DNA from: Bacillus sp. FJAT-42376
Lineage (GTDB): Bacteria > Bacillota > Bacilli > Bacillales > Bacillaceae
Reading direction: 5' to 3'
NCBI RefSeq assembly: GCF_003816055.1
Contig: NZ_CP033906.1
Coordinates: 3,968,001-4,032,000 of the forward strand
Length of the DNA: 64,000 bases
Under the pieces are notes generated by a model that saw only the letters and a list, made by a program, of their open reading frames with translations, did not search any database and was not told the origin of the DNA. Positions within the stretch are counted from its first letter, which is position 1, and each line of letters begins with the position of its first letter. The translations under genes were made by a program, and so were the position numbers. Shown here in pieces: positions 16,817 to 26,555 of this stretch.

Positions 16817-19528
16817 ATGTACAAAAAAAGTGTAACCATTTTGCTGGCACTGATGCTATCCATTTCATTCGCATTAGTACCGGCGCAGGCTGTTTCGAAT
16901 ACCGCCGCTGTCAAAACCGGTGATTCAGGCGTTCTTACAGCTAGTCAGTCCCTTATTTCAATGACAGAGGAAAGAGAGATTGATGTTACAGCCGATCTTG
17001 GCTATTCAGCGGATCTCACCAAGCTTGAATGGACTTTCGGAGGCAAGCCCCTTGACCAATGGAAGCAATGGGACCCTAAAACAAAAACCTACTCAGGCGC
17101 TCCTTACATTACGTTTTCAAAAAAGCCCGCCTACATAGAAGGAACAACAAAGATAAAAGCGAAGCTGAAATTCAGTCTCCTTTACGGAACGGATGACGTC
17201 TCTCCACGAAGTCTTCGAACTCTATATCCTGCCTTAATCGGAAACTACAGCTTGGCCGTTAAAGATCCTGACAAAGGCCAAACAGCAAGCACTCCATTTA
17301 AATTAAATGTGTATGATGAGTATCTGAAATGGGAAGAAATCAAGCCGGCCATCGATAAAATCAGCAAGGAAGCGATTAACGGCCGCTATGTATCCTATCA
17401 AACTCTTGGAAATTCCTCTGAAGGAAGACCGATGCATTTTATGGTTCTTGCCAAAGATAAAGCATCTGTTGATCAGTACTTAAATCAAATTGCGCAGCAA
17501 AAGCTCGAAAACCCGGCGGATATAAAGAAAAAAAGCGCAAACGGGAAGCTTAAAAATTACAAAGTTCCTGTATGGATCAACAATATTCATCCCGATGAAT
17601 CTCCTGGTGTGGACGCCATCGTTGAGCTGTACCGGATTTTTGCAACAGAAAAAAACAAATCCTTTAAAACATCTGATAATCAGAACCGTGAAAAGGAAGT
17701 CAATCTGAACATTGATAAAGCCCTTGATAATGTTATTTTTCTTTTCAATTTCACTCAAAATCCCGATGGACGGGTATACAACACCCGCCAGAATGCAAAC
17801 GGATTCGATTTAAACCGGGATAACACCTATCAGACTCAAATTGAAACACAGAATCTGGCAAAAGGTCTCTCGAAATGGCTGCCGGTTTCCCTGCTCGATT
17901 TCCACGGGTTTTATGATGAATTTGTCATCGAACCGTGCACTCCTCCCCATAATCAAAACTATGAATATGATTTGCTGATGGATGGAATGGTGGAACAGGC
18001 TGAACAAATGGGAAAAGCAGGGGTCGCCAATACGAAATATGACAGCTACCTGATTCCGCTGAAGGACTGGCCGAATAAGTTTGATGATGCTACGCCTTCC
18101 TACACGTCCACCTACTCTATGTTCCATGGAGCGATGGGCCATACCGTGGAAATCCCTGATTTGAATGCAGAATCCTATAAAGCACTTGTCAACGCGGGAT
18201 TGGGTGCAGCTAAATACGTTGCCGAACATAAACAGGAACTGTTTAACAACCAGCTTGACGTCTATGAGCGCGGAGTACTTGGAGAAGACGACCGGGCAGT
18301 AGACAAATGGTTCGTGAATCCGGCTGGAGATGAGATCGGCCGGGACCGGAAAGGGAACAGCAATTTCTTCCCTGATTATTACGTCATTCCAGTGGATAAA
18401 AAGCTTCAAAAAAATGTGTTAGAAGCACACAAAATGGCGGACTATCTCATTCGCAATGGGATTAAGGTGAGCAAATCGACCAAAACCGTACGAGCCGGCA
18501 AGCAAACGTATCCGAAAGGCTCTTATGTAGTAGATATGAAACAGGCAAAACGCGGGTTCGTTAACGCGGTCCTCTATGACGGTGAAGATTTATCCGAATG
18601 GGAAGAAATGTATGCGGAAGTCATCAACAACTTCCACGATCTAAGAGGCTTTACACGCATGGAGGTCCGGGCTGAGAATGCCTTCGCAAAGGGCTTGCAG
18701 CCGGTCAAAAAAGTGACTGCGCCTAAGACGGAAGCAAAAGGACATTCCGATTATTATGTACTTAAAAACTCGAGCAATGAAGCCGTCAAAGCTGTCAATA
18801 AACTCCTTCAAATGAAACAGCCTGTCCATCAGCTTACAGCCGGAGGGAATGGGTATGCGGCAGGCGATTATGTCATTTCCCGCAGAAACCTGGAATTCGT
18901 TAAAAACAGCTATTACCTGGATGTTGCGCCTTACAGCAAAAAAGGAAAAACAATCAAAATGAAGCAGCCCAAAGTATTCAGTACAGGATCAAGCGCTTCG
19001 AAATTCGTGCTGAAAGAATTAGGCTTTGCTTTTGCTGCAAGCGAGAGCGAGGCGGACGTAGTAATTGACGATGCCGGAACTGCAAACAAAACGCTTATCC
19101 AAACCGGCAAGCCATATATCGGAATCGGCAGCAGCTCGCTGAATTTCGCTGAAAAAGAAAACCTTCTTCCGGGATTTGACTATTCAACTACAACCGGCTC
19201 CCGCGCATCACACGAAGGACTGTTATGGACAGACGTGACAGCCGGTCAGATGATCACAAGCGGATATGGGAAGAAAGAGAAATTGTATATTGCAACAGGA
19301 TCCTACATGAAGGCTGTGCCGAAGGATGCTGTCATTCTTGCCAAAGTCGCGAATCAAAAGGATTTCTTTGTTAGCGGATGGTGGCCGAAGCATGAAGCAA
19401 TAAAGGGGCAAACCATTGCGTTCACGAAAGGTAATATCACTTTATTTGCAAATGATCTAACCAATAAAGCCCACCCGCAGTACAGCTATCGGCTACTGGC
19501 AAATTCAATTTTTGCAGCGGGGAAATAA
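16817..19528 (+). CDS. Secreted M14 family zinc carboxypeptidase, 903 residues
   Basis: Extracellular metallopeptidase. A Sec signal peptide (MYKKSVTILLALMLSISFAL...PAQA, cut after about residue 25) precedes a beta-rich N-terminal domain. The catalytic domain begins about residue 175 (GRYVSYQTLGNSSEGRPMHF). Zinc ligands are the HPDE of NNIHPDESPGVDAIV and a later His in LLDFHGFYDEFV, and the catalytic Glu is in GHTVEIPD. About 400 further residues form C-terminal domains, including a Rossmann-like part near ADVVIDDAG. Much longer than simple carboxypeptidases. ATG at 16817 follows GGAAGGGG. Confidence 0.85.
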   Translation: MYKKSVTILLALMLSISFALVPAQAVSNTAAVKTGDSGVLTASQSLISMTEEREIDVTADLGYSADLTKLEWTFGGKPLDQWKQWDPKTKTYSGAPYITFSKKPAYIEGTTKIKAKLKFSLLYGTDDVSPRSLRTLYPALIGNYSLAVKDPDKGQTASTPFKLNVYDEYLKWEEIKPAIDKISKEAINGRYVSYQTLGNSSEGRPMHFMVLAKDKASVDQYLNQIAQQKLENPADIKKKSANGKLKNYKVPVWINNIHPDESPGVDAIVELYRIFATEKNKSFKTSDNQNREKEVNLNIDKALDNVIFLFNFTQNPDGRVYNTRQNANGFDLNRDNTYQTQIETQNLAKGLSKWLPVSLLDFHGFYDEFVIEPCTPPHNQNYEYDLLMDGMVEQAEQMGKAGVANTKYDSYLIPLKDWPNKFDDATPSYTSTYSMFHGAMGHTVEIPDLNAESYKALVNAGLGAAKYVAEHKQELFNNQLDVYERGVLGEDDRAVDKWFVNPAGDEIGRDRKGNSNFFPDYYVIPVDKKLQKNVLEAHKMADYLIRNGIKVSKSTKTVRAGKQTYPKGSYVVDMKQAKRGFVNAVLYDGEDLSEWEEMYAEVINNFHDLRGFTRMEVRAENAFAKGLQPVKKVTAPKTEAKGHSDYYVLKNSSNEAVKAVNKLLQMKQPVHQLTAGGNGYAAGDYVISRRNLEFVKNSYYLDVAPYSKKGKTIKMKQPKVFSTGSSASKFVLKELGFAFAASESEADVVIDDAGTANKTLIQTGKPYIGIGSSSLNFAEKENLLPGFDYSTTTGSRASHEGLLWTDVTAGQMITSGYGKKEKLYIATGSYMKAVPKDAVILAKVANQKDFFVSGWWPKHEAIKGQTIAFTKGNITLFANDLTNKAHPQYSYRLLANSIFAAGK

Positions 19529-19570
19529 TAAAAAACCAAACAAACAGCTTCGGCTGTTTGGTTTTTTATT
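19529..19570 (+). terminator. Terminator after the M14 peptidase
   Basis: AACAGC-TTCG-GCTGTT extends into CCAAA/TTTGG and an A/T flank, followed by TTTTTTATTTT. The UUCG tetraloop is stabilising. Confidence 0.88.
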
Positions 19571-19858
19571 TTGGCTGTTTAATGATGGGGCGGGGTGGTC
19601 TGGCGATGCATGACCAGCCTTGCTTTAACACATCAGGGATCCCTATCAGAGGCTTTAGCAAGGCTGTCAAGGAGAAGCACCAGAGCTTTATGGCGTTAGA
19701 GAAAGACGGGACTGGCACGGTGCCAGTCCCAGTATGCTTCACCGGGGCCGGAGACCGGCAGTCACAGCGCCTTGTGCGCCAGCAGTTTAACATTTCAATG
19801 CCGGAGTAATCAAGAAAAGCTCCGGCACCGGGGTTTAGCCGTCTGGACAGGTAGAATA
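19571..19858. repeat. Gene-free stretch with a 23-base palindrome
   Basis: About 290 bases without a convincing gene. At 19708-19730 GGGACTGGCAC and GTGCCAGTCCC are perfect inverted arms around one base. Local base composition is GC-richer than neighbours. Looks like a REP/MITE-type intergenic element or remnant; no transposase sequence is seen. Confidence 0.5.
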
Positions 19859-19883
19859 AAAACCCCCTTTAACAGGGGGTTTT
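19859..19883 (-). terminator. Terminator after the phosphate transporter
   Basis: AAAACCCCC-TGTTAAA-GGGGGTTTT on the minus strand, followed by TATTC. Confidence 0.85.
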
Positions 19884-19887
19884 CTAA

Positions 19888-20892
19888 TTAAAACACTAAA
19901 TTCAAAAGCAAATACATGATTCCCGCCAGCAGAGCTGATATCGGAAGTGTGATCACCCAGGTAATGATCATCGTTTTAGCCGTGCCCCACTTCACGCCTT
20001 TTACGCGGTGTGATGATCCAACCCCTAAAATAGAGGAAGAAATTACGTGGGTTGTACTGACAGGGAGATGGATGAGTGTCGCTCCAAAAATGATGGCTGC
20101 AGATGTTACGTCAGCCGCTACCCCGTTAACAGGACGGATTTTCATGATCTTTCCGCCGACGGTCTTGATGATTTTCCAGCCGCCGACTGAGGTTCCGATC
20201 CCCATGGCTGCAGCACAGGATAATTGGACCCAGAAAGGAATTTCGCTCGGATCCGTGTGAAAACCATTGGCAATCAAAGCAAGTGTAATGATTCCCATCG
20301 CTTTTTGAGCATCATTCGTTCCGTGAGAGTATGCCTGAAGGGCAGCAGTTGCAATTTGAATCTTCCGGAAACGATTGTTTGTTTTAGAAAGCTGATGATT
20401 TTTTCTGAAAACGACTTTAAAGATACTGTATATGATATATCCGATTACAAATGCAAGAATCGGAGAAAGAATAAGTCCTTCGATAATTTTAATAAAACCG
20501 GCCCAGTTCAGAGCGCTAAAGCCTGAAGCTGCAATAACCGCTCCTGCGATGGATCCGATCAGAGCATGTGAAGAACTGCTCGGAATTCCGTAGTACCAGG
20601 TAATAAGATTCCATGCAATGGCTGCAATTAATGCTGCCAGAATAACGACCGATCCATTTTGAAGGGTGAACGGGTCAACGATATCTTTTGTTATCGTTTT
20701 GGCTACCCCAGAGAAGGTCAAGGCCCCGACAAAATTCATGACCGCAGCCAGAATAATCGCGTGGCGCGGCTTTAACGCTTTTGTCGAAACGGAGGTTGCA
20801 ATAGCATTTGCCGTATCGTGAAATCCGTTTATAAAATCAAACGCCAAGGCTCCAATAACAATCAGTATGGTGATAATCAGCATTGTTTCCAT
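19888..20892 (-). CDS. pit: Inorganic phosphate transporter, PiT family
   Basis: Low-affinity proton- or sodium-coupled phosphate symporter, 334 residues, about ten spans. Both PiT signature repeats are visible: FDFINGFHDTANAIATSVSTKAL near the N-terminus and VAADVTSAAIIF..LPVSTTHVISSSILGVGSSHR near the C-terminus, plus GIPSSSSHALIGS in the middle. It follows the DUF47 gene by 16 bases, the standard Pit accessory arrangement. Confidence 0.93.
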   Translation of the reverse strand: METMLIITILIVIGALAFDFINGFHDTANAIATSVSTKALKPRHAIILAAVMNFVGALTFSGVAKTITKDIVDPFTLQNGSVVILAALIAAIAWNLITWYYGIPSSSSHALIGSIAGAVIAASGFSALNWAGFIKIIEGLILSPILAFVIGYIIYSIFKVVFRKNHQLSKTNNRFRKIQIATAALQAYSHGTNDAQKAMGIITLALIANGFHTDPSEIPFWVQLSCAAAMGIGTSVGGWKIIKTVGGKIMKIRPVNGVAADVTSAAIIFGATLIHLPVSTTHVISSSILGVGSSHRVKGVKWGTAKTMIITWVITLPISALLAGIMYLLLNLVF

Positions 20893-20908
20893 AATGTGCG
20901 GTCCGCCC

Positions 20909-21532
20909 TTACGCGTTTTTCATGATGATGGTTTCAAGTGTGTTCGCAACGCCCTGGCAGCTGTCAGCGACTTCTTCGAGTGTTTCAAAAATTTCTTTAT
21001 GCTGAATGATTTTAATTGGATTTTCTTTTTCCACTGCAAATAAATTCTTTACAGACGTACGAAGCAGATTATCGCAATTGGACTCGATTTCTTTTATGCG
21101 GATTGAACGTTCGCGCACAAGATCGAGCTTGCGTTCAGATAATAAATCAATGGCAACGGAAATTTCAATGACTGCTTCATTAAGCAGGGCCACAAACTTT
21201 CTCATATGGTCTGTAGGCTGTGTGACAGAGTACATTTCAAATAGAGCGGCTGCCTGTTCCAAGCCGTCAATTACATCATCAAGGATCATCGCAAGCTGCA
21301 GAATATCTTCACGCTCAATCGGTGTGATGAATGCCTGGTTTAATTCTTTAATGATGTTATGAACCAGGGTATCCCCTTTATTTTCATATTCCTTTACCGT
21401 TTCAAAGAATTCTTTCAGATCATGGGCATTCGAAATTTTATATGTGACGAAATATTCGGAAGCCACTTTAATGTTATCCGCAATTTCAATCAGCATATCT
21501 GAAAACTTGTCCTTCTTTTTTGAGAAAACCAT
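20909..21532 (-). CDS. DUF47 family PhoU-like protein (Pit accessory regulator)
   Basis: Cytoplasmic helical protein of 207 residues, similar to YkaA. The N-terminus MVFSKKKDKFSDMLIEIADNIK, the E-x-x-x-D pattern EYENKGDTLVHNIIKELNQAFITPIEREDI and IREIDDVIDGLEQAA-like segment LDDVIDGLEQAA are PhoU-type metal-binding motifs. The family is nearly always encoded with a Pit transporter and is thought to adjust its activity. ATG at 21532 with GGAGGGA upstream; first gene of a two-gene operon. Confidence 0.88.
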   Translation of the reverse strand: MVFSKKKDKFSDMLIEIADNIKVASEYFVTYKISNAHDLKEFFETVKEYENKGDTLVHNIIKELNQAFITPIEREDILQLAMILDDVIDGLEQAAALFEMYSVTQPTDHMRKFVALLNEAVIEISVAIDLLSERKLDLVRERSIRIKEIESNCDNLLRTSVKNLFAVEKENPIKIIQHKEIFETLEEVADSCQGVANTLETIIMKNA

Positions 21533-21723
21533 TCTTTATCCCTCCATGGAGCCTATTATTTTTATCTCTTTTTTTTTGCATCCTTAGGCATTATATAAAA
21601 ATTTGTCGAATCACGAAACAGATGCACACTAACATTTACAAACTTGTAATATAAACCTTCTGACAGCTTTAACATTCATTGGGTATAATTAAATTTTTTA
21701 TTCCGCTTTTTGAGAAAAAGTGA

Positions 21724-21763
21724 CCAAAAACCCCGCTCCAGTATCAGGAAGCGGGGTTTTTGG
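21724..21763 (-). terminator. Terminator of the sugar ABC operon
   Basis: CCAAAAACCCCGC and GCGGGGTTTTTGG form a 13-base perfect stem immediately after the permease stop. It works in both orientations by sequence. Confidence 0.88.
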
Positions 21764-21764
21764 A

Positions 21765-22592
21765 CTATTCTTTTACAGATCCGGATGTTAAGCCGGAAAC
21801 GATTCTGCGCTGGAACAAAAGAACAAGGATGACAAGCGGGACGGTGACCACCACTGTTGCAGCCGAAATCTCTCCCCAGGGAATGGTAAACTGGCCCTGG
21901 AAGAGCGCGATTCCAACCGGAACCGTTTTATATGCCACATCCGTATTAATGGTTAAGGCAAACAGGAATTCATTCCACGCTGCGATGAACACCAGGATGG
22001 CGGTTGTAAATAATCCTGGGGCCGCAAGCGGGAAGATGACTCTCCAGAAGGTTTGCATAATTGTAGCCCCGTCCATTCTTGCTGCTTCTTCAAGCTCAAA
22101 TGGAATTTTCCTGAAGAAGGTGACTAGGAGCCAGATTGATAACGGCAGCGCAATGGTCGTATAGGGAATGATTAATCCCAAATACGAATTTGTCAGCCCA
22201 AGATTTTTCAAGATAATGTAAATAGGCGAAATGGTCGCAATCTGCGGAAACATGGTGACAGACAAAACGAGACCGAGAATGACTGTCTTTCCTTTAAACT
22301 GCAGACGTGCAATCGCGTAGGCAGCAAATGACGCGACAAACACCGTATACAGGGTGGTGCTGAGCGATACGATAAAACTATTTTTTAAATAGGTCAAGAA
22401 CGGATAATCCACAAAGACCGAAACATAGTTCTTAAAGGTCGGATTGTCTGTGATCGGAGTAAAGGCCTTTTCTCCAAACAGCTCGGTCGCCGGCTTAATG
22501 GATGCGAGCAGGATCCATAAAAACGGAAACATGACGACAAAAACAAAGATAGCTAGAAATATGTAGAAAAGGATACCCGGTTTTTTATTCAT
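21765..22592 (-). CDS. Carbohydrate ABC transporter permease (MalG-like)
   Basis: 275-residue membrane subunit with about six spans and the coupling loop ELEEAARMDGATIMQTFWRVIFPL. Residues FIAAWNEFLFALT precede the last spans, as in sugar permeases. It is the last gene of the LacI-binding protein-permease-permease operon and lies 14 bases after its partner. No ATPase is encoded nearby, so a shared MsmX-type ATPase is expected. Substrate likely a maltose/trehalose-type oligosaccharide, not provable here. Confidence 0.87.
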   Translation of the reverse strand: MNKKPGILFYIFLAIFVFVVMFPFLWILLASIKPATELFGEKAFTPITDNPTFKNYVSVFVDYPFLTYLKNSFIVSLSTTLYTVFVASFAAYAIARLQFKGKTVILGLVLSVTMFPQIATISPIYIILKNLGLTNSYLGLIIPYTTIALPLSIWLLVTFFRKIPFELEEAARMDGATIMQTFWRVIFPLAAPGLFTTAILVFIAAWNEFLFALTINTDVAYKTVPVGIALFQGQFTIPWGEISAATVVVTVPLVILVLLFQRRIVSGLTSGSVKE

Positions 22593-22605
22593 CTGCTTCT
22601 CCCTC

Positions 22606-23934
22606 CTACTTCCCTGGTCCGTCGTTTAGTAAATCTCTTCCTAGGAAACGAATGAAAATCATTGAAATAATCGCAACACATATAAATACGATTACGGAAA
22701 GCGCGGAACCCGTTCCGAAGTTCTGCTGATTAAACATATACTTATACGCCAGCAGGGAAATGGTTTCTGTTGAGTTCGCCGGTCCGCCGCCGGTTAGAAC
22801 GAAAATCAAGTCAAATACACGGAATGCATCAAGAGTCCGGAACAACAGGGCAACAAGAAGGCTCGACTTCAGGAGCGGAAGGGTAATGCTCGTAAACTGC
22901 TTCCATTTTGTCGCTCCATCGATTGATGCTGCTTCATATAAGGAGCCGGGGATCGTCTGCAGGCCGGCAAGCAAGAGAAGCGCCATATAAGGAGTCGTTT
23001 TCCATACATCTGTAAAGATGACAGAGAACATAGCGCCTGTATCCGTTGTTAGCAAATAGGCCATTTTGTTTACGATTCCCACTTCTTCAAACATTTTGGC
23101 GATGACACCATTTTGTCCGTCATAAAGGAATTTCCACATAAGGGCTGACACTGCGGTTGGAATGGCCCATGGAATCAGAATCGTAGCCCGGATAAGGCCT
23201 CTTCCAAAGAATGCTTTGTTGATCAAAAGGGCAATGGCCAGTCCAATAACGAGTTCAAACCCTACCGATACTAAGGTAAATACTAGCGTGTTGCTGAGAG
23301 CTTTCCACATTCTCGCGTCAGTCAGCTGATCAGAGTAATGTTTGAATCCAATGAAGTTCGGCTGGCGAATGACATCCTTCAATCCGTCCGCAAGGCCTGT
23401 AATTTTCTTTTCATCCTTAAGCTCCAGTTTTTTTAGCGTTGTCTCGGCTTCTGAAGCTTTGCTGCTTATTTCTTGAGCGAGCTTTTTATCTATCTTCACA
23501 ACAGCTGTTCCTTCGTCTACTTTTTCGAAGTTAAGCAGTTTGTCATTGACGATGTCATAATTGGCTTTAACATCAGGATTATCCTGAAGCTGTTTGTCCA
23601 GGGATTCTAAATCTTCTTTAATAGCCGTCAGCTCGGCTTGAGGATTTTCTTTTATTTCATTATCAATCCCGCTGATCAGGAATGGGTAATTGTCCAAATA
23701 TCTGGAGAGATCGATTTCATAGCCTAAATGAGTTTCCGATTTTGAAGGATCACTGAGTTTCAGGTCAAACATACTGAAATAAAATGATTGCAATACAGGC
23801 CAGATCGCAATGACTAGAATGAGAATCAAAGACGGCGCTATTAGTGAGTAGGCCATGAGCCGTTCGGGATTCTTTTTCTTTTTGGGCTTCGCATCTTTCG
23901 GTACATGGGCAGAAGTCGACGTTTTCGTTTCCAT
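22606..23934 (-). CDS. Carbohydrate ABC transporter permease (MalF-like) with large extracytoplasmic insert
   Basis: 442 residues, longer than the usual 290-310 of gram-positive sugar permeases. After the first span (about 28-50) comes a charged, Lys/Glu-rich segment of about 140 residues (around 60-200) containing NPQAELTAIKEDLESLDKQL and predicted to be a coiled coil outside the cell. The five C-terminal spans hold the coupling loop SLYEAASIDGATKWKQFTSI. The insert occupies the place of the P2 loop of MalF, suggesting direct contact with the binding protein. Confidence 0.87.
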   Translation of the reverse strand: METKTSTSAHVPKDAKPKKKKNPERLMAYSLIAPSLILILVIAIWPVLQSFYFSMFDLKLSDPSKSETHLGYEIDLSRYLDNYPFLISGIDNEIKENPQAELTAIKEDLESLDKQLQDNPDVKANYDIVNDKLLNFEKVDEGTAVVKIDKKLAQEISSKASEAETTLKKLELKDEKKITGLADGLKDVIRQPNFIGFKHYSDQLTDARMWKALSNTLVFTLVSVGFELVIGLAIALLINKAFFGRGLIRATILIPWAIPTAVSALMWKFLYDGQNGVIAKMFEEVGIVNKMAYLLTTDTGAMFSVIFTDVWKTTPYMALLLLAGLQTIPGSLYEAASIDGATKWKQFTSITLPLLKSSLLVALLFRTLDAFRVFDLIFVLTGGGPANSTETISLLAYKYMFNQQNFGTGSALSVIVFICVAIISMIFIRFLGRDLLNDGPGK

Positions 23935-24031
23935 TTTCTCACTCCCTTAATTTAAATCAGGCGGCCGCATAGCCATGAAAAGGCGCCCGGCCCTTTGAAA
24001 GGGCCAGTGCGCTCTCAAATATGCAATGAAC

Positions 24032-25336
24032 TTATTTGATTTGAGCTTTCATTTCTTTTTCCATTTCCTGAACCGCTTCTTCAACTGTCATAGAGCCGGC
24101 GATTGCTTTGGAAACATTGATTTGAATGATTTCAGAAATTTCCTGATAGTTTGCAGCAACCGGACGAGGCACGGCAGCCATCAGACCTTCCTGGAAGTTT
24201 TTATCTGCAAATGTTGGATTGGCTTCAAGGACTTCTTTGTCTTCAAATAGTTTGTTGATGGTTGGCGCATGTCCGCCATGGATCGCATCGATTTTCTGTC
24301 CTTCTTCACCTGCCATAAATTTAAGGAATTCCCATGCTTCTTTCGGATGCTCCGTATTTTTATTGATTCCAGCCTGCCAGCCTCCAAGTGTAGCTGCAGA
24401 ACCTTTATCTCCGGCAGGAAGCGGAGCAATCGCTACTTTTCCTGCAACTTTTGATTTTTCCTTGTCATTGGCACTCGCGAATTCATAAGGCCAGTTGCGA
24501 AGGAAAGCCGTCTGTCCTTCAATAAATGCCTGATCTGATTCAATTTCAGTGAATGTCGTAACATTCTCCGGTACGAATCCGGATTTCGCTACCTCGACCA
24601 TTTTCTTAAGACCTTTGATGGTTTCAGGGCTGTTTACCACGACTTCATTCTTCTCATTGATAAATTTACCGCCATAAGCAGCAACAAACTCGATAGCGTT
24701 GCACACAAGTCCTTCATATTGCTTTGCCTGCATAACGTAACCGAATTTCGTTCCGCCCTGGCCTTTTTTCGCATTTGCCTGTTTGATCAAGTCATCCCAC
24801 GTTTTAGGGACTTCATCTTCTTTCACTAAGTCCGTACGGTAGAATAGAAGGCCGGCATCAACGAATTTCGGAAGAGCCCATTGCTTTCCGTTAAATTGGG
24901 AAGCTGCCAGTGCCCCCTCGTTGTACTCGCTCAAGTCTACCTTGTCCTGCTGAATATAGCGGTCAAGCGGAAGGACGTAATCTGCCTGTGCAAATTCAGC
25001 AGGCCATACAACGTCCATATCGAATACATCAATTTCAGTAGAGTTTGCATTGAATGCGGTTACATACGCATCATGCTGAGCTCCTGTATCGGCTGGCATT
25101 TCACGGAATTCAACATCAATGTTCGGGTATTTTTCTTCAAAGGCTTTTACCATTTCAGATGTACCCTTTGTTACATCCTTACCGCGGGCGTATGTAAGGG
25201 TTACCTTTTCACCCTTGCTGCCTTCTTTTTCCTTGGAATCTGTGTCGCCGGAAGACTGGTTAGAAGAACAACCGGCCAGCGCTAAAGATAGAGATAGAGC
25301 GGTAACAGCTGCAAAACGCGTCTTTTTCATTTTCAT
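24032..25336 (-). CDS. Sugar ABC transporter substrate-binding lipoprotein
   Basis: Family 1 extracellular binding protein, 434 residues. Signal and lipobox: MKMKKTRFAAVTALSLSLAL followed by AGC, then a Ser/Lys/Glu linker. The mature part shows VTLTYARGKDVTKGTSEMV, EIDVFDMDVVWPAEFAQAD and LGGWQAGINKNTEHPKEAWEF, the pattern of ThuE/MalE-like trehalose or maltose binding proteins. ATG at 25336 was chosen because the signal peptide begins there; GGGGA lies upstream. It sits between its LacI regulator and two permeases. Confidence 0.87.
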   Translation of the reverse strand: MKMKKTRFAAVTALSLSLALAGCSSNQSSGDTDSKEKEGSKGEKVTLTYARGKDVTKGTSEMVKAFEEKYPNIDVEFREMPADTGAQHDAYVTAFNANSTEIDVFDMDVVWPAEFAQADYVLPLDRYIQQDKVDLSEYNEGALAASQFNGKQWALPKFVDAGLLFYRTDLVKEDEVPKTWDDLIKQANAKKGQGGTKFGYVMQAKQYEGLVCNAIEFVAAYGGKFINEKNEVVVNSPETIKGLKKMVEVAKSGFVPENVTTFTEIESDQAFIEGQTAFLRNWPYEFASANDKEKSKVAGKVAIAPLPAGDKGSAATLGGWQAGINKNTEHPKEAWEFLKFMAGEEGQKIDAIHGGHAPTINKLFEDKEVLEANPTFADKNFQEGLMAAVPRPVAANYQEISEIIQINVSKAIAGSMTVEEAVQEMEKEMKAQIK

Positions 25337-25390
25337 GATCCATTCCCCTTTGGTTTTATTGTTTTTGTAAACCCTTACATTATTGCGCAT

Positions 25391-26383
25391 TCAAGTAGAA
25401 AATCGTTCTATGATTTCCAGTTTCAAAGGCTCCTTGGGCATGGCGGGTGCATGCTCTTCAGAGAGAACAAGGTTAAGCATAAGTTTCATTGCCCGTTCAC
25501 CGATCTCATGAGCCGGCTGACGGATTGTTGTCAGCTGAGGAAGCGTCATTTCAGCGATTGGCTGGTCATCAAATCCGATGACGGCGAGATCGTCCGGTAT
25601 GTTTAACCCGATATGCCTTGCTTCATAAACGATTCCGGCAGCTACCTGGTCGCTGCCTGTAAAAATAGCGGTGGGACGGTCCTTCATCGCTGCAATCCGT
25701 CTCAAAACTTCTTTTCCATCATGATAATCCGCCGCAATCCGGAATGCATACTCTTCTGTTACCCGCAGTCCCGCTTCCTTCATGGCCAGTTTATAGCCTG
25801 CCTCCCTTGCTTTTGAAATAAAGCTCCGGAAGCGCCCCTGGCAAAAAGCGATTTTTTTGTGGCCTTTGTCAATCAGGTGCCTTGTTCCTATGTACCCTCC
25901 ATACACCTGATCGAGGCGGACATTCGGCGTGTTTGATGCGTGATCATACTCATTGCACATCACGACAGGCCCGTATGACATATAATCCTGCACAATCTTC
26001 GAGTCGTTCTCAATAGAAGTAAGAATGATTCCATCTACCTGTTTGGATTTTACTAAGTTAAAAAACTGTCTTTCTGTGTTTCTGTCATACCTGGTCTGGC
26101 ACACGAGCAAACGGAAACCATTTTCAGTAGCGACTGTATCAATTCCCTCCAGCAAGTATGAAAAAAACGGGTTCGTAAGCATTGGAATAAATACAGCAAT
26201 GGTATCTGTTTTCTGGCTTCTCAGTGTTTGAGCAGATGAGTTAGGATAGTAATTGAGCTTCTTCATCGCTTCTTCTACTAATCTCTTCTTTTCTTCAGAA
26301 ACGTAGGGATAGTTATTCATCACCCTTGAAACAGTTGACCGCGACAAACCTGCCAGATTTGCAACATCTGTAATAGTCGCCAA
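25391..26383 (-). CDS. LacI family transcriptional regulator
   Basis: 330-residue repressor. The N-terminal helix-turn-helix is ITDVANLAGLSRSTVSRVMN with the hinge helix NYYPNSSAQTLRSQKT; the remainder is a periplasmic-binding-protein-like effector domain (FTGSDQVAAGIVYEA, VIGFDDQPIAEMTLPQLTTI). It starts the sugar ABC operon and probably controls it through the dyads at 26418-26445. TTG start at 26383 preceded by GGGGGAAC. Confidence 0.9.
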   Translation of the reverse strand: MATITDVANLAGLSRSTVSRVMNNYPYVSEEKKRLVEEAMKKLNYYPNSSAQTLRSQKTDTIAVFIPMLTNPFFSYLLEGIDTVATENGFRLLVCQTRYDRNTERQFFNLVKSKQVDGIILTSIENDSKIVQDYMSYGPVVMCNEYDHASNTPNVRLDQVYGGYIGTRHLIDKGHKKIAFCQGRFRSFISKAREAGYKLAMKEAGLRVTEEYAFRIAADYHDGKEVLRRIAAMKDRPTAIFTGSDQVAAGIVYEARHIGLNIPDDLAVIGFDDQPIAEMTLPQLTTIRQPAHEIGERAMKLMLNLVLSEEHAPAMPKEPLKLEIIERFST

Positions 26384-26417
26384 GCAAGTTCCCCCTTATC
26401 CATTCCCCCCCTGTTTA

Positions 26418-26445
26418 TGAAATCGATTTTTGAAATCGTTTTCAA
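26418..26445 (-). promoter_or_regulatory. LacI/CcpA-type operator pair upstream of the sugar operon
   Basis: TTGAAATCGTTTTCAA (26430-26445) fits the cre consensus WTGNAANCGNWNNCW and is a near palindrome. A second half-similar TGAAATCGATTTTT lies at 26418-26431. The site could serve the local LacI protein, CcpA or both. A TATAAA box lies directly upstream on the minus strand. Confidence 0.65.
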
Positions 26446-26555
26446 AATGATTTTATACGATACAGGAAAAAATTACAACACCCATTAAGAGATTTTTTCT
26501 AATATTACAATAAATCGAGCTTTCCCGGCTCTTTTCTTGAAACGAAATGAAAAAC

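Noticed and set aside
17810..18409. 199-codon minus-strand frame opposite the M14 peptidase
   Set aside because: Shadow of a well-supported gene.
19566..19809. Open frames on both strands of the 19.6-19.8 kb island
   Set aside because: Low-quality starts, palindrome inside, no family; treated as repeat or remnant.
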